From a bacterium (GTDB lineage: Bacteria > Desulfobacterota > Binatia > DP-6): a DNA stretch of 59,256 bases. The stretch lies in NCBI GenBank assembly GCA_026129405.1, contig JAHCID010000003.1:1-59256 (forward strand), in the 5' to 3' direction. This document shows, piece by piece, positions 51,798-59,256 of this stretch; positions within the stretch are counted from its first letter, which is position 1, and every line of letters begins with the position of its first letter. The translations under genes were made by a program, and so were the position numbers. The notes beneath the pieces were generated by a model. That model was not told the origin of the DNA and searched no databases. It worked only from the letters and a program-made list of their open reading frames with translations.

Positions 51798-52265
51798 TCA
51801 GCGCTTCTTCTTCGACGGCGGAACCCGCAGCACGAGGACGGGGGCGGGGGCGTGGCGGATCACCTTCTCCGCGACGCTGCCCATGAAGAGGTGGGCGAGA
51901 CCGGTGCGGCCGTGGGTCGCCATGACGACGCAGTCGGCGCGTCGTGCGGCGTCGAGGATGCGCTCGGCGGCGTTGCCGATCTCGACCCGGACGGTGGCCG
52001 GCGGTCCGTCCGTGCCGATGACCTTGGCGACCGCCGACTCGAGCCGCTTGCGCAGCTCGGGTACGAACGTGGCCGGAGCGGGCATGCTGTCGGCCGCCAG
52101 CCCGAGCGGCAGGTCGGTCGGGACGTAGAACGGCACCACGACGTGCAACACCGTGAGCCGGCCGCCGTGATCGGCCGCGAGCTGCGCGGCTTCGCGCAGG
52201 GCGCGCGTCGCGGCGTCGGAGAAATCGTGCGGAACCAGGATGCGCCGGAAGAGTCGGGAAGCCAT
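51798..52265 (-). CDS. Universal stress protein (UspA family)
   Basis: 155 residues from ATG 52265. It begins 'FRRILVPHDFSDAATRALRE' and carries the ATP-binding loop pattern 'THGRTGLAHLFMGSVAEKVI' (G-x2-G-x9-GS), which marks the nucleotide-binding branch, followed by RHAPAPVLVLRVP. It is a single-domain cytosolic protein. It is divergent from the XRE gene at 52448. Confidence 0.94.
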   Translation of the reverse strand: MASRLFRRILVPHDFSDAATRALREAAQLAADHGGRLTVLHVVVPFYVPTDLPLGLAADSMPAPATFVPELRKRLESAVAKVIGTDGPPATVRVEIGNAAERILDAARRADCVVMATHGRTGLAHLFMGSVAEKVIRHAPAPVLVLRVPPSKKKR

Positions 52266-52447
52266 GGCCGCTCGTTCGCACGGATGCACGCACCCCGCAA
52301 GGGTGGTGCCGGTGCGGGTCCGACGGCCGAGCGAGCCTGCTGACATGCATGAATGCGTGCAAGTGCTCCGCCGCCTACGAAGGCGTGAATGTCGTCTGTG
52401 CCGACGTTGACAGCGGACCGTGACGATGCGACTCCCCACCAACCACG

Positions 52448-52954
52448 ATGGCGGGAGCGGACGGCGACGGCGAAGGTACGACGACGCCCGGAGAGGTCGA
52501 TTGGTCGCAGTGGATGCGGGATCTCGGCCGGAGCGTCCGCCGTATGCGGGAGATGCTCGGCCTCACGCAGGACCAGCTCGGCCGCATCGCGGGGGTGAGC
52601 CAGGGCGCGGTGAGCCGGCTCGAGATGGGCGTCGGACTCGCGACGCCGTTCCTGGTGGTGGTGAAGGTGCAGCGGGCGCTCCAGCGGCTGCTCGGTCGCA
52701 TCGACGCGGCCATGCTCTCCGACGAGGCGCGCCGGCTGCTCGCCGACGACTCCCAGGTCGCTCACCTCGCCCGGGAAGGGGTTCCGCCGGACTTCCCGCT
52801 CTTCGGCGACCCCGGCCTCGAGGAGCTGGTGCGGACCTACCAGGGGCTCTCCCCGGCGCGGCGCGAGCAGTTTCTCGCCGTCGTGCGCGCGGCCGCGCTG
52901 GCCTTCCGCGACACCTCGAGCCTTCTCCCGCCCTCGACGCGCGGGCGCGCCTGA
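52448..52954 (+). CDS. XRE-family transcriptional regulator with C-terminal helical domain
   Basis: 168 residues from ATG 52448. HTH at about 30-82: 'VRRMREMLGLTQDQLGRIAG' and VSQGAVSRLEMGVGLATPFL. A helical C-terminal domain (LEELVRTYQGLSPARREQFL) may mediate oligomerisation. It could control the neighbouring usp gene or the GH31 gene 69 nt downstream; nothing in the sequence decides this. Confidence 0.88.
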   Translation: MAGADGDGEGTTTPGEVDWSQWMRDLGRSVRRMREMLGLTQDQLGRIAGVSQGAVSRLEMGVGLATPFLVVVKVQRALQRLLGRIDAAMLSDEARRLLADDSQVAHLAREGVPPDFPLFGDPGLEELVRTYQGLSPARREQFLAVVRAAALAFRDTSSLLPPSTRGRA

Positions 52955-53023
52955 GCCTGCGTGACGCGCCGCACGGCGCGAATCGGCTTGACCGTCGGCG
53001 ATGCGGGGCCGTAACCGACCCGC

Positions 53024-55168
53024 ATGCGGGACGTCTGGACGGCGGCGGCGTGTCTCGTCGCGGCGCTGGTGCTGCCGGAGGCCGTGCGCGCGGTCGAGCC
53101 CGCCCGGGTGACGGTCGAGCCGAACGGCCGGGTGGTGCGGCTCACCACCGACGCGGTCCGCGCCGAGGTCGCGCGCGACCGCTTTCGGCTGCGCGTGCGC
53201 GACCGCGCCGGCCGCCGGGTGGTCGTACGCGAGGATGCGGGCGGCGGGCTGTTCTACGAGCGCGCCGCGGGCCGGTACGAGCTCGGCGCGGTGACCGACG
53301 TTGCGCTGGTCCCGGGCGGCGTCCGCCTGACCGTCGCCACCGACGAAGGCCGCACGGCGACGGTGACGCTGCGCTTCCGCAGCGCGCGTACGCTCGAGGT
53401 GGCGCTCGACCCGCCCGACCCCGCGAGCGTCGTCGCCATGGGCGAGCGCCTGCGCTCCCCGGTGGGCGAGGCGATCTACGGGCTCACGGAGCGCCTGCGC
53501 GACTCGCCGTCGATCGCGCCTGGCATCGTCGACATCCCGTTCGACGACATCGACCCGCCGGAGGTCGGCTCGCTCGACCGCCGCGGCGAGACGGTCGAGA
53601 TGCGCATCCTGCCGACGTTCTCGGTGTACGCGCCGTTCTTCCAGACGTCCGGCGGATACGGGCTCTCGGTCGACGGCACCACCTTCGGCGCCTTCGACCT
53701 CGCGCAGGCGGCGCCGCGCACGCTCGCCTTCCGCTTCGAGACCGGTGCGCCGCCGGCGGGACGCCGGCTCGTGTTCCACGTCTTCGTCGGGCCCGAGCAC
53801 GCGACCATCCTCGACGAGTACACCGCGCTGCACGGCCGGCCGTTCGTGCCGCCGGACTGGGCCTTCCTGCACTGGCGCTGGCGGGGGGAGCTGGCCGTCG
53901 GCCCGACGGCCCAGCTCGACGGCAGCGCCGTCAACGCCCAGCTCGCCGAGGACGTCGCGATGTACGACCTGCTCGGCATCCCGCCGGGCGTCTACCTGTT
54001 CGACCGGCCGGTGCTGGTCGGCAACTTCGGCTTCGCGCGCTGGGAGTGGGACCCGGTGCGGCTGCCCAACGTCGACGCGACGCTCGCGGCGCTGCGGCGG
54101 CGCGGCTACCGCCTCGCCATCTGGAGCAGCACCTGGACGTGCGGCAGCGGGCCCGACGACAACGGCACCGCCGCGCAGCAGCAGGGCTTCCTCGCCCCGG
54201 GCTCGGTCGGCACGCCGCTCTGCGCCGACGTCGGCGGACGCAGCTTCATCCTCGACGTGACCAACCCGGCGGCGCGCGCCTGGTGGCGCGACCGCGTCGC
54301 GGCCTTCATGCGCGCGTGGGGCATCCAGGCGATCAAGCTCGACCGCGGCGAGGAGCACATCCCGTCCGCCGCCGGCGACGTCTGGTTCGACGGGCGCACC
54401 GGGCGCGAGGTGCGCAACGACTACCCGCGCCTGCAGGCGCAGCTGCACCACGACGCGCTCGCGCAGGCGTTCCCGGACGGCGACTTCCTCGTCCTCTCGC
54501 GGCCGAGCTACACCGGCACGTCGCAGTGGGCCGCGTTCTGGGGCGGCGACATCCCGGGCAGCACGAGGTTCGGCCTCGGACCCGGCACCGACCTCGGGCT
54601 GCGCAGCGCGATCATCAGCCAGCAGCGTGCGGCGTTCCTCGGCGTTCCGATCTGGGGCTCGGACACCGGCGGCTACTACGAGTTCAAGGATCGCGAGGTG
54701 TTCGCGCGCTGGCTCGCGTTCAGCGCCTTCTCGGGCATCATGGAGATCGGCGGCGACGGCAGCCACGCGCCCTGGGACATGCCGACCGAGCCGCGCTACG
54801 ACCCCGAGCTGGTCGCGATCTACCAGCGCTACACACGTCTGCGCGCGACGCTAAAGCCGTACGTCGTCGCGGCCGCCGCCGCGGCGGCGACCGGCATGCC
54901 GATCGTGCGACCGATGCCCATGGTCGATCGCCGCGACCGCCGGCTGCGCGATCTGTGGGACCAGTATCTGTTCGGGCCCGACCTGCTGGTCGCGCCGGTG
55001 TGGCGGCGCGGGCAGACGCGCCGGGCCGTCTACCTGCCGCGCGGACGCTGGCGCGACTACTGGGACCGCAGCCGCGTCCACGAGGGCCGGCGCTGGATCG
55101 GCGTCGACGTGCCGCTCGACGCCATCCCGGTCTTCGTGCGCGACGGCGCCGAGGTGCCGGGGCCGTGA
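53024..55168 (+). CDS. Secreted glycoside hydrolase family 31 enzyme
   Basis: 714 residues from ATG 53024, with an N-terminal signal peptide (ending EAVRA). The N-terminal beta domain runs to about 290, then the (beta/alpha)8 barrel: 'WGIQAIKLDRGEEH' with nucleophile Asp440, and 'WAAFWGGDIPGSTRFG' with acid/base Asp509. C-terminal beta domains follow (DQYLFGPDLLVAPVWRRGQT, RRAVYLPRGRWRDYWD). GH31 contains alpha-glucosidases, xylosidases and related enzymes; the exact glycan is unknown. It is exported to the periplasm or outside. Confidence 0.92.
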   Translation: MRDVWTAAACLVAALVLPEAVRAVEPARVTVEPNGRVVRLTTDAVRAEVARDRFRLRVRDRAGRRVVVREDAGGGLFYERAAGRYELGAVTDVALVPGGVRLTVATDEGRTATVTLRFRSARTLEVALDPPDPASVVAMGERLRSPVGEAIYGLTERLRDSPSIAPGIVDIPFDDIDPPEVGSLDRRGETVEMRILPTFSVYAPFFQTSGGYGLSVDGTTFGAFDLAQAAPRTLAFRFETGAPPAGRRLVFHVFVGPEHATILDEYTALHGRPFVPPDWAFLHWRWRGELAVGPTAQLDGSAVNAQLAEDVAMYDLLGIPPGVYLFDRPVLVGNFGFARWEWDPVRLPNVDATLAALRRRGYRLAIWSSTWTCGSGPDDNGTAAQQQGFLAPGSVGTPLCADVGGRSFILDVTNPAARAWWRDRVAAFMRAWGIQAIKLDRGEEHIPSAAGDVWFDGRTGREVRNDYPRLQAQLHHDALAQAFPDGDFLVLSRPSYTGTSQWAAFWGGDIPGSTRFGLGPGTDLGLRSAIISQQRAAFLGVPIWGSDTGGYYEFKDREVFARWLAFSAFSGIMEIGGDGSHAPWDMPTEPRYDPELVAIYQRYTRLRATLKPYVVAAAAAAATGMPIVRPMPMVDRRDRRLRDLWDQYLFGPDLLVAPVWRRGQTRRAVYLPRGRWRDYWDRSRVHEGRRWIGVDVPLDAIPVFVRDGAEVPGP

Positions 55169-55229
55169 GCGACCGGCGCGCTTCCGGCCGGCCGGGCCCC
55201 GTGCTAGCCGGGGCACAGGAGGACGTGCC

Positions 55230-55790
55230 ATGCGACTCGCTGCGATCGGGCTCGGGCTCGGGCTGACCCTCGGTCTCGCCGTGTCCGCCGACGCGCTCGT
55301 GCTGTGCGCACCGAAGAAGGGCGTCGGTGCGCTCAAGGTGCGCGACGCGTGCAAGAAGAAGGAGACCACGGTCGATCCGGCGTCGGTCGGTCTCGTCGGG
55401 CCGCAGGGCGTCCCCGGCCCGAAGGGCGACCAGGGCGAGGAGGGCGTCGCCGGGCCGCCGGGAGCGAGCGGCCCGCTCGCGGCCTATCAGATCGTCGAGT
55501 CGACGCAGACGGTGTTCGTCGACAACTCGGGCACGCCCTCCGGTCTCAGCGACGTGATCACGCTCGCGTGCCCGCCGGACAAGCACGTCGGCGGCGGCGG
55601 CGTGCGCATCTCCGACACCGACAAGGGCGCGCAGCGCGACATCCGCGTCGCGATGAGCCGCCCGGCGAGCGACGGCAGCGGCTGGGAGGCGCAGCTCTTC
55701 AACGCCAGCGTCTCCTTCGGGCTCAACGCCGACCTCCAGATGCGCGCCATCTGCGCCGCCACCGACACCCCGATCGTCCCGCCGCTCTGA
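55230..55790 (+). CDS. Secreted protein with short collagen-like stretch
   Basis: 186 residues from ATG 55230, with GGAGG upstream. Signal peptide 1-22. Residues about 56-80 are a run of Gly-X-Y triplets (GPQGVPGPKGDQGEEGVAGP, then PGASGP). The rest is a globular domain with a Cys pair (ITLACPPDKHVGGGGVRISD ... MRAICAATD). Short collagen-like proteins of this layout are common in Binatota-like and delta-proteobacterial genomes; the role is unknown. It is followed 14 nt later by the PhyH gene. Confidence 0.85.
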   Translation: MRLAAIGLGLGLTLGLAVSADALVLCAPKKGVGALKVRDACKKKETTVDPASVGLVGPQGVPGPKGDQGEEGVAGPPGASGPLAAYQIVESTQTVFVDNSGTPSGLSDVITLACPPDKHVGGGGVRISDTDKGAQRDIRVAMSRPASDGSGWEAQLFNASVSFGLNADLQMRAICAATDTPIVPPL

Positions 55791-55804
55791 ACCGGAGGAA
55801 TCCG

Positions 55805-56662
55805 ATGACGCTCACCCACCTCGCCGCCGAGTCCGCCCCGGCCGACGTCGCCGCCGTCCTCGCCCGCGACGGCGCCGTCGTCGTCGACCACGTCGTCGCG
55901 CCGGCGGTGATGGACCGCGTGCACGCCGAGCTGGCGCCCTTCCTCGAGGCCACTGCGCCCGGCCCCGACGAGTTCTCCGGCCGCCGCACGCGGCGCACGG
56001 GGGCGCTCGTCGCGCGCTCGGCCGCGTGCCGCGAGCTGGTCATGCACCCGCTCGTCCTCGGCACCGCCGGCACGCTGCTCGGGCACGCGACGAGCTACCA
56101 CCTGCACCTGACGCAGGTGATCGCGATCGGCCCCGGCGAGCCGGGCCAGATGATCCACCGCGACCAGTGGGCCTTCGACTTCTTCCCCTTCCCGAAGGGC
56201 TACGAGGTGCAGTGCAACACGATCTGGGCGATGAGCGACTTCACCGCCGCCAACGGCGCCACGCGTCTCGTGCCCGGCAGCACGCAGCTCGAGGACCGGC
56301 GCGACTTCACCGAGGCCGACACCGTCCCGGCCGAGATGGCGAAGGGCTCGGTGCTCTTCTACACCGGCAGCGTCTACCACGGCGGCGGCGCCAACCGCTC
56401 CGACCAGACGCGCTACGGCATCAACATCACGTACGCGCTCTCGTGGCTGCGCCAGGAGGAGAACCAGTACCTCTCGGTGCCGCACGACGTCGCGCGCACG
56501 CTGCCGACCGAGCTGCTTCGCCTCATGGGCTATGCGCGCGGCGCCTACGCGCTCGGCTACGTCGACGACCTGCGCGACCCGATCGAGGTGCTGCGCCCGG
56601 GCTCGGCGACGGGGCTCGGCGACCTCGACGCCGCCCTGCGCCGGCAGGAGAGCGTTCGGTAG
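55805..56662 (+). CDS. Phytanoyl-CoA dioxygenase (PhyH) family protein
   Basis: 285 residues from ATG 55805 (GGAGG upstream). The Fe(II) ligands are visible: His118-x-Asp120 in 'QMIHRDQWAFDF' and His192 in 'GSVYHGGGANRSD', with the 2-oxoglutarate Arg in 'QTRYGINITYALSWLR'. It hydroxylates an unknown small substrate using O2 and 2-oxoglutarate. Lack of a signal peptide places it in the cytosol. Confidence 0.92.
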   Translation: MTLTHLAAESAPADVAAVLARDGAVVVDHVVAPAVMDRVHAELAPFLEATAPGPDEFSGRRTRRTGALVARSAACRELVMHPLVLGTAGTLLGHATSYHLHLTQVIAIGPGEPGQMIHRDQWAFDFFPFPKGYEVQCNTIWAMSDFTAANGATRLVPGSTQLEDRRDFTEADTVPAEMAKGSVLFYTGSVYHGGGANRSDQTRYGINITYALSWLRQEENQYLSVPHDVARTLPTELLRLMGYARGAYALGYVDDLRDPIEVLRPGSATGLGDLDAALRRQESVR

Positions 56663-56710
56663 TCGGGACGCGGTAGTATCGGTCTCGCCCCGCCCCTATA
56701 CGTGCGGGCC

Positions 56711-57574
56711 ATGGAGCCCCACGACCTTTCGTGCGACACCGCGGTCACGCGCCTCGCCGCCGCCCCGGGCTGGTACACCGCCGATCTCCCGAACGCGTGG
56801 GACTTCCGTACGCCGTCGGGCGGCGTCCTCATGACCGTCGCCATGCGCGCCATGCAGGCGGAGCTGGGAGAGCCGGACCTGGTCCCGCTGTCGGCGAACA
56901 CGCACTTCTGCTCGCCGGTGCCGGCGGGGCCGCTCGAGATCCGCGTCGAGGTGCTGCGCCGGGGCAACGTCGCCGCGCAGGTCCGCTGCGCGCTCTCGTC
57001 GACGACCATGCCGGGCCCGGGCCTCGAGGTGAGCGCGACGTTCGGGCGCGCGCGCCCCGGCGTCGACGTGCTCGACGCCGAGTTCCCGCCCGTCGCGATG
57101 CCGGGCGACGGCATGCCGATCGTCCCCGGCGTGCGCGACTTCCGGCCGCGTTTCCTCGAGAACTTCGAATGCCGCCTCGCGCTCGGCTCGGCCTGGTGGA
57201 CGCGCGAGTGGGCGGCGGGGCCGGCGCGCATGGGACGCTGGTTCCGCTACCACCTGCCGCCGCGGCTCGCCGACGGGCGCTTCGATCCGCTCGCCATCCC
57301 GCCCATCGCCGACACCATGCCGCCGGCGCTCGTGCAGCGCCTCGGACCCGACGCGCCGCCGTTCCACGCGCCGAGCCTCGATCTCACCGTCCACTTCCTC
57401 GAGGACACGCCGAGCGAGTGGCTGCTCACCTGGGTGCACGCGCGTCGGGCGCGCGCCGGCTGGGCCACGGCCGACTGCGAGATCTGGGACGACCGCAAGC
57501 GCCTCGTCGCCATCGCCACGCAGATGATGATGATCCGCCGTCGCCCGGAGGACGTCGCCGGCCCGAACTGGTAG
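56711..57574 (+). CDS. Acyl-CoA thioesterase family (double hotdog)
   Basis: 287 residues from ATG 56711 (GTG 56702 is possible). Two hotdog-like repeats: an N-terminal one with 'TPSGGVLMTVAMRAMQAELG' and LSANTHFCSPVPAGPLEIRV, and a C-terminal one with 'APSLDLTVHFLEDTPSEWLL' and 'DDRKRLVAIATQMMMIRR'. It is of the TesB/thioesterase_3 type. It would release fatty acids from CoA; chain preference is unknown. A hairpin at 57574-57614 follows. Confidence 0.82.
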   Translation: MEPHDLSCDTAVTRLAAAPGWYTADLPNAWDFRTPSGGVLMTVAMRAMQAELGEPDLVPLSANTHFCSPVPAGPLEIRVEVLRRGNVAAQVRCALSSTTMPGPGLEVSATFGRARPGVDVLDAEFPPVAMPGDGMPIVPGVRDFRPRFLENFECRLALGSAWWTREWAAGPARMGRWFRYHLPPRLADGRFDPLAIPPIADTMPPALVQRLGPDAPPFHAPSLDLTVHFLEDTPSEWLLTWVHARRARAGWATADCEIWDDRKRLVAIATQMMMIRRRPEDVAGPNW

Positions 57575-57614
57575 CGGCGCGCGCCGGCCGTTCTTACAAA
57601 CGGCCGCGCGCCGC
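57574..57614 (+). terminator. Terminator-like hairpin after the thioesterase gene
   Basis: GCGGCGCGCG-(CCG)-GCCGTT (57574-57592) pairs with AACGGCCGCGCGCCGC (57599-57614), with a 3-nt bulge and a short loop. Confidence 0.6.
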
Positions 57615-57720
57615 CCAGACGGAGTAGCGCGAGATCGGGCGGTTGCGTCGCCCCGGCGGCTGGCATCGGGGTTGCTCCGCGACTCGCAAGGAGCGGCGGC
57701 CTCGTGCCGCCGGACACCCC

Positions 57721-58557
57721 ATGCCGAGAGCCATCTGGAGCGGCCATCTCACCTTCGGTCTGGTTTCGATCCCGGTCGGCCTGCACGCTGCCGTGGAGAG
57801 CTCGCAAGAGGTCCACTTCCGGCTCCTGCACCGCAAGGACAAAGCGCCCATCCGCTACAAGAAGTTCTGCAGCAAGGAGGACACGGAGGTCCCGGCCGAC
57901 GAGATCGTGCGCGGCTACGAGACCTCGAAGGGCCGCTGGGCCGTCGTCGAGAAGGAGGAGCTCGACGAGGTGCAGGCGGAGCTCGGCGAGGGCGAGCACA
58001 CGATCGAGCTGCTCCAGTTCATCGCTGCCGACACGCTCGACCCCCTGCTGCTCGAGCGTCCATACTACCTCGGCGCCGAGCGCGGCGGCGACAAGGCATA
58101 CGTGGTGCTGCGCGAGGCGCTCGCGGAGAGCGGCCGCGTCGGCGTCGCCCGTGTCTACCTGCGCACGCGGCCGCACCTGGCGGCGGTGCTGCCCGTCGGC
58201 GACGTGCTCGCGGTCGTGGCGCTGCGCGAGCCGGGCTCGCTGCGTACGCGCACGCCGTTCGCGCCCAGGCGCGCCACCGCACGGCCGAACGAGAAGAAGA
58301 TGGCGAAGACGCTCATCGACGAGATGGGCGGCGACTTCGATCCGATGGCGCACCCGAACCGTTACCGCAAGGCGGTCGACGCGCTGGTGCGGGCGAAGCC
58401 GCAGTTCGTGCTCGGCGAGGCGGAGACCGCCGATGCCGGCACGCGCCGCAAGGGCGCCCCGGTCGTCGACCTCATGGAGGCACTGAAGCGCAGCCTCGCC
58501 GCGAGCGCGGGCGGGAAGCGCCGCCGGCGTGCGAGCGCAAGAGAGAAGGCGGCGTGA
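57721..58557 (+). CDS. ku: Ku DNA-end-binding protein (bacterial NHEJ)
   Basis: 278 residues from ATG 57721. 'MPRAIWSGHLTFGLVSIPVG' is the standard bacterial Ku start; 'FRLLHRKDKAPIRYKKFCSK' and 'DTLDPLLLERPYYLGAERGG' follow, with 'KTLIDEMGGDFDP' at the end of the core. The C-terminus (KRRRRASAREKAA) is basic, as in Ku proteins that bind DNA ends and recruit LigD. No ligD is in this window. It overlaps the next gene by 4 nt. Confidence 0.96.
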   Translation: MPRAIWSGHLTFGLVSIPVGLHAAVESSQEVHFRLLHRKDKAPIRYKKFCSKEDTEVPADEIVRGYETSKGRWAVVEKEELDEVQAELGEGEHTIELLQFIAADTLDPLLLERPYYLGAERGGDKAYVVLREALAESGRVGVARVYLRTRPHLAAVLPVGDVLAVVALREPGSLRTRTPFAPRRATARPNEKKMAKTLIDEMGGDFDPMAHPNRYRKAVDALVRAKPQFVLGEAETADAGTRRKGAPVVDLMEALKRSLAASAGGKRRRRASAREKAA

Positions 58558-59256
58558 GCGCAGGACGGCACATCCGCTGGCGGCGCTGGGTCGTGCGCGG
58601 ACTCGGCGCGCTGGTCGTCGTGGTGGCCCTCCTCGTCGTGGGGCTCCAGCTCGTCGACGAGCCGCTGCGGCGCGAGATGGAGCGGCGGCTGAACGCCGCC
58701 CTTACGGGGTACACGGTCACGATCCAGAACCTCGACCTGCAGCCGTTCGCGCTCGCGATCGAGCTCGAGGGCGTGACCGTCGTCCAGGACGCGCGCCCGT
58801 CGCCGCCCGTCGTCTACCTGCCGCGCTGGAAGACGAGCCTGCAGTGGAAGGCGCTGCTCTCCGGCGCCGTCGTCGCCGACGCCGAGTTCGACGCCCCGCG
58901 CCTGTACCTCACGCGCAGCCAAGCCGAAGCGGAGGCGGCGGACGACACGCCGGCGGCGGACCGGGGCTGGCAGGACGCGGTCACCTCCGTGCATCCGCTG
59001 AAGATCAACGAGGTCGTGGTGCGCGACGGCGCGCTCACCTACTGGGACGGCAAGCAGGATCCGGTGAAGCTCACCGACCTCGACCTCGACATCGACAACA
59101 TCCGCAATGTGCGCTCGGCCGCGGGTCGGTACCCGTCGCCGGTGACGGCGAGCATGCGCGTGGCCGGCGGCCGGATCGCCTTCGACGGCCACGCCGATCT
59201 CCTCGCCAAGCCGGCTCCGGTGGCGCGCGGCGACCTGACGGCACGCGACGTCGGCC
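58554..59256 (+). CDS. DUF748 / AsmA-like envelope protein (3' end outside window)
   Basis: At least 234 residues from GTG 58554, overlapping the ku stop (GTGA) and open to the window end. An N-terminal transmembrane helix (about 10-32, rich in Val/Leu) is followed by 'DEPLRREMERRLNAALTGYT' and VTIQNLDLQPFALAIELEGV, then 'HPLKINEVVVRDGALTYWDG', typical of DUF748 in the AsmA/TamB-like group of periplasm-spanning lipid-transport proteins. Coupled translation with ku is odd and probably incidental. Confidence 0.8.
   Translation, partial: MSAGRHIRWRRWVVRGLGALVVVVALLVVGLQLVDEPLRREMERRLNAALTGYTVTIQNLDLQPFALAIELEGVTVVQDARPSPPVVYLPRWKTSLQWKALLSGAVVADAEFDAPRLYLTRSQAEAEAADDTPAADRGWQDAVTSVHPLKINEVVVRDGALTYWDGKQDPVKLTDLDLDIDNIRNVRSAAGRYPSPVTASMRVAGGRIAFDGHADLLAKPAPVARGDLTARDVG

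Noticed and set aside
51860..54766. 968-residue minus-strand open frame opposite the XRE and GH31 genes
   Set aside because: Low-complexity Arg/Val/Asp/Leu composition and no motif; the plus-strand GH31 enzyme has its catalytic residues.

Overview
This is a roughly 70% G+C chromosomal window from an uncultured-looking Gram-negative bacterium. Four things point to the Desulfobacterota/Binatota area: many secreted proteins with Thr-rich linkers and Cys-rich repeats, lipoproteins and porins, a bactofilin, and a complete N-methylglutamate route for methylamine use. This placement is inference, because there is no rRNA or marker gene here beyond HisS.

Layout. 1-10.1 kb is a cell-envelope region: a FecR/DUF6600 protein, two secreted amidase-signature enzymes, an SRPBCC protein, three small secreted proteins (one frameshifted), an L,D-transpeptidase and a glycine-zipper lipoprotein. 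10.1-18.6 kb is a decaying defence island. It holds one apparently intact PLD-helicase-DUF3427 protein, followed by broken genes: a primase-helicase of the TOTE type with its ATPase core deleted, a frameshifted HD hydrolase, a frameshifted nuclease with a phosphorothioate-binding-like N-terminus and a NucS-like C-terminus, ParDE and VapBC modules whose antitoxins are intact but whose toxins are frameshifted, and a truncated tyrosine integrase.

18,678-28,887 is a 10.2-kb integrated element bounded by 45-bp direct repeats, the right one being the 3' part of tRNA-Thr(CGT). It carries a large terminase, an HNH protein, a head-protease/scaffold-like protein, small tail-like ORFs, a two-gene divergent block, a replication ATPase, an excisionase-like protein, an XRE regulator and an intact integrase. 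No portal, capsid or tape-measure gene is seen. It therefore looks like a phage satellite or a strongly reduced prophage. It also carries a 54/56-bp iteron-like repeat family at two loci in opposite orientation, and four copies of a 10-mer near its two ends that look like integrase arm sites. The integrase remnant just outside its left end suggests that an older relative used the same tRNA.

29.0-38.1 kb is a tightly overlapped eight-gene operon: a GlnT/GmaS-type ligase, then MgsABC and MgdABCD. Together they would turn methylamine plus glutamate into N-methylglutamate and oxidise it to glutamate and a folate-bound or free C1 unit. 38.1-41 kb holds bactofilin, YhbY, a methyltransferase and a GST. 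40.9-45.9 kb is a minus-strand operon of hisS, a secreted cupredoxin, a membrane class III cyclase and a porin. 46.1-49.1 kb encodes a 990-residue secreted protein with a beta-helix-like N-terminus, a Thr linker, one short disintegrin-like domain and five further copies of its second half.

49.2-59.3 kb holds a 1-Cys peroxiredoxin, a CoA-transferase, a lipoprotein, a universal stress protein, an XRE regulator, a secreted GH31 enzyme, a collagen-like secreted protein, a PhyH dioxygenase, a thioesterase, Ku and the start of a DUF748 protein. Strong G+C hairpins separate most convergent gene pairs.
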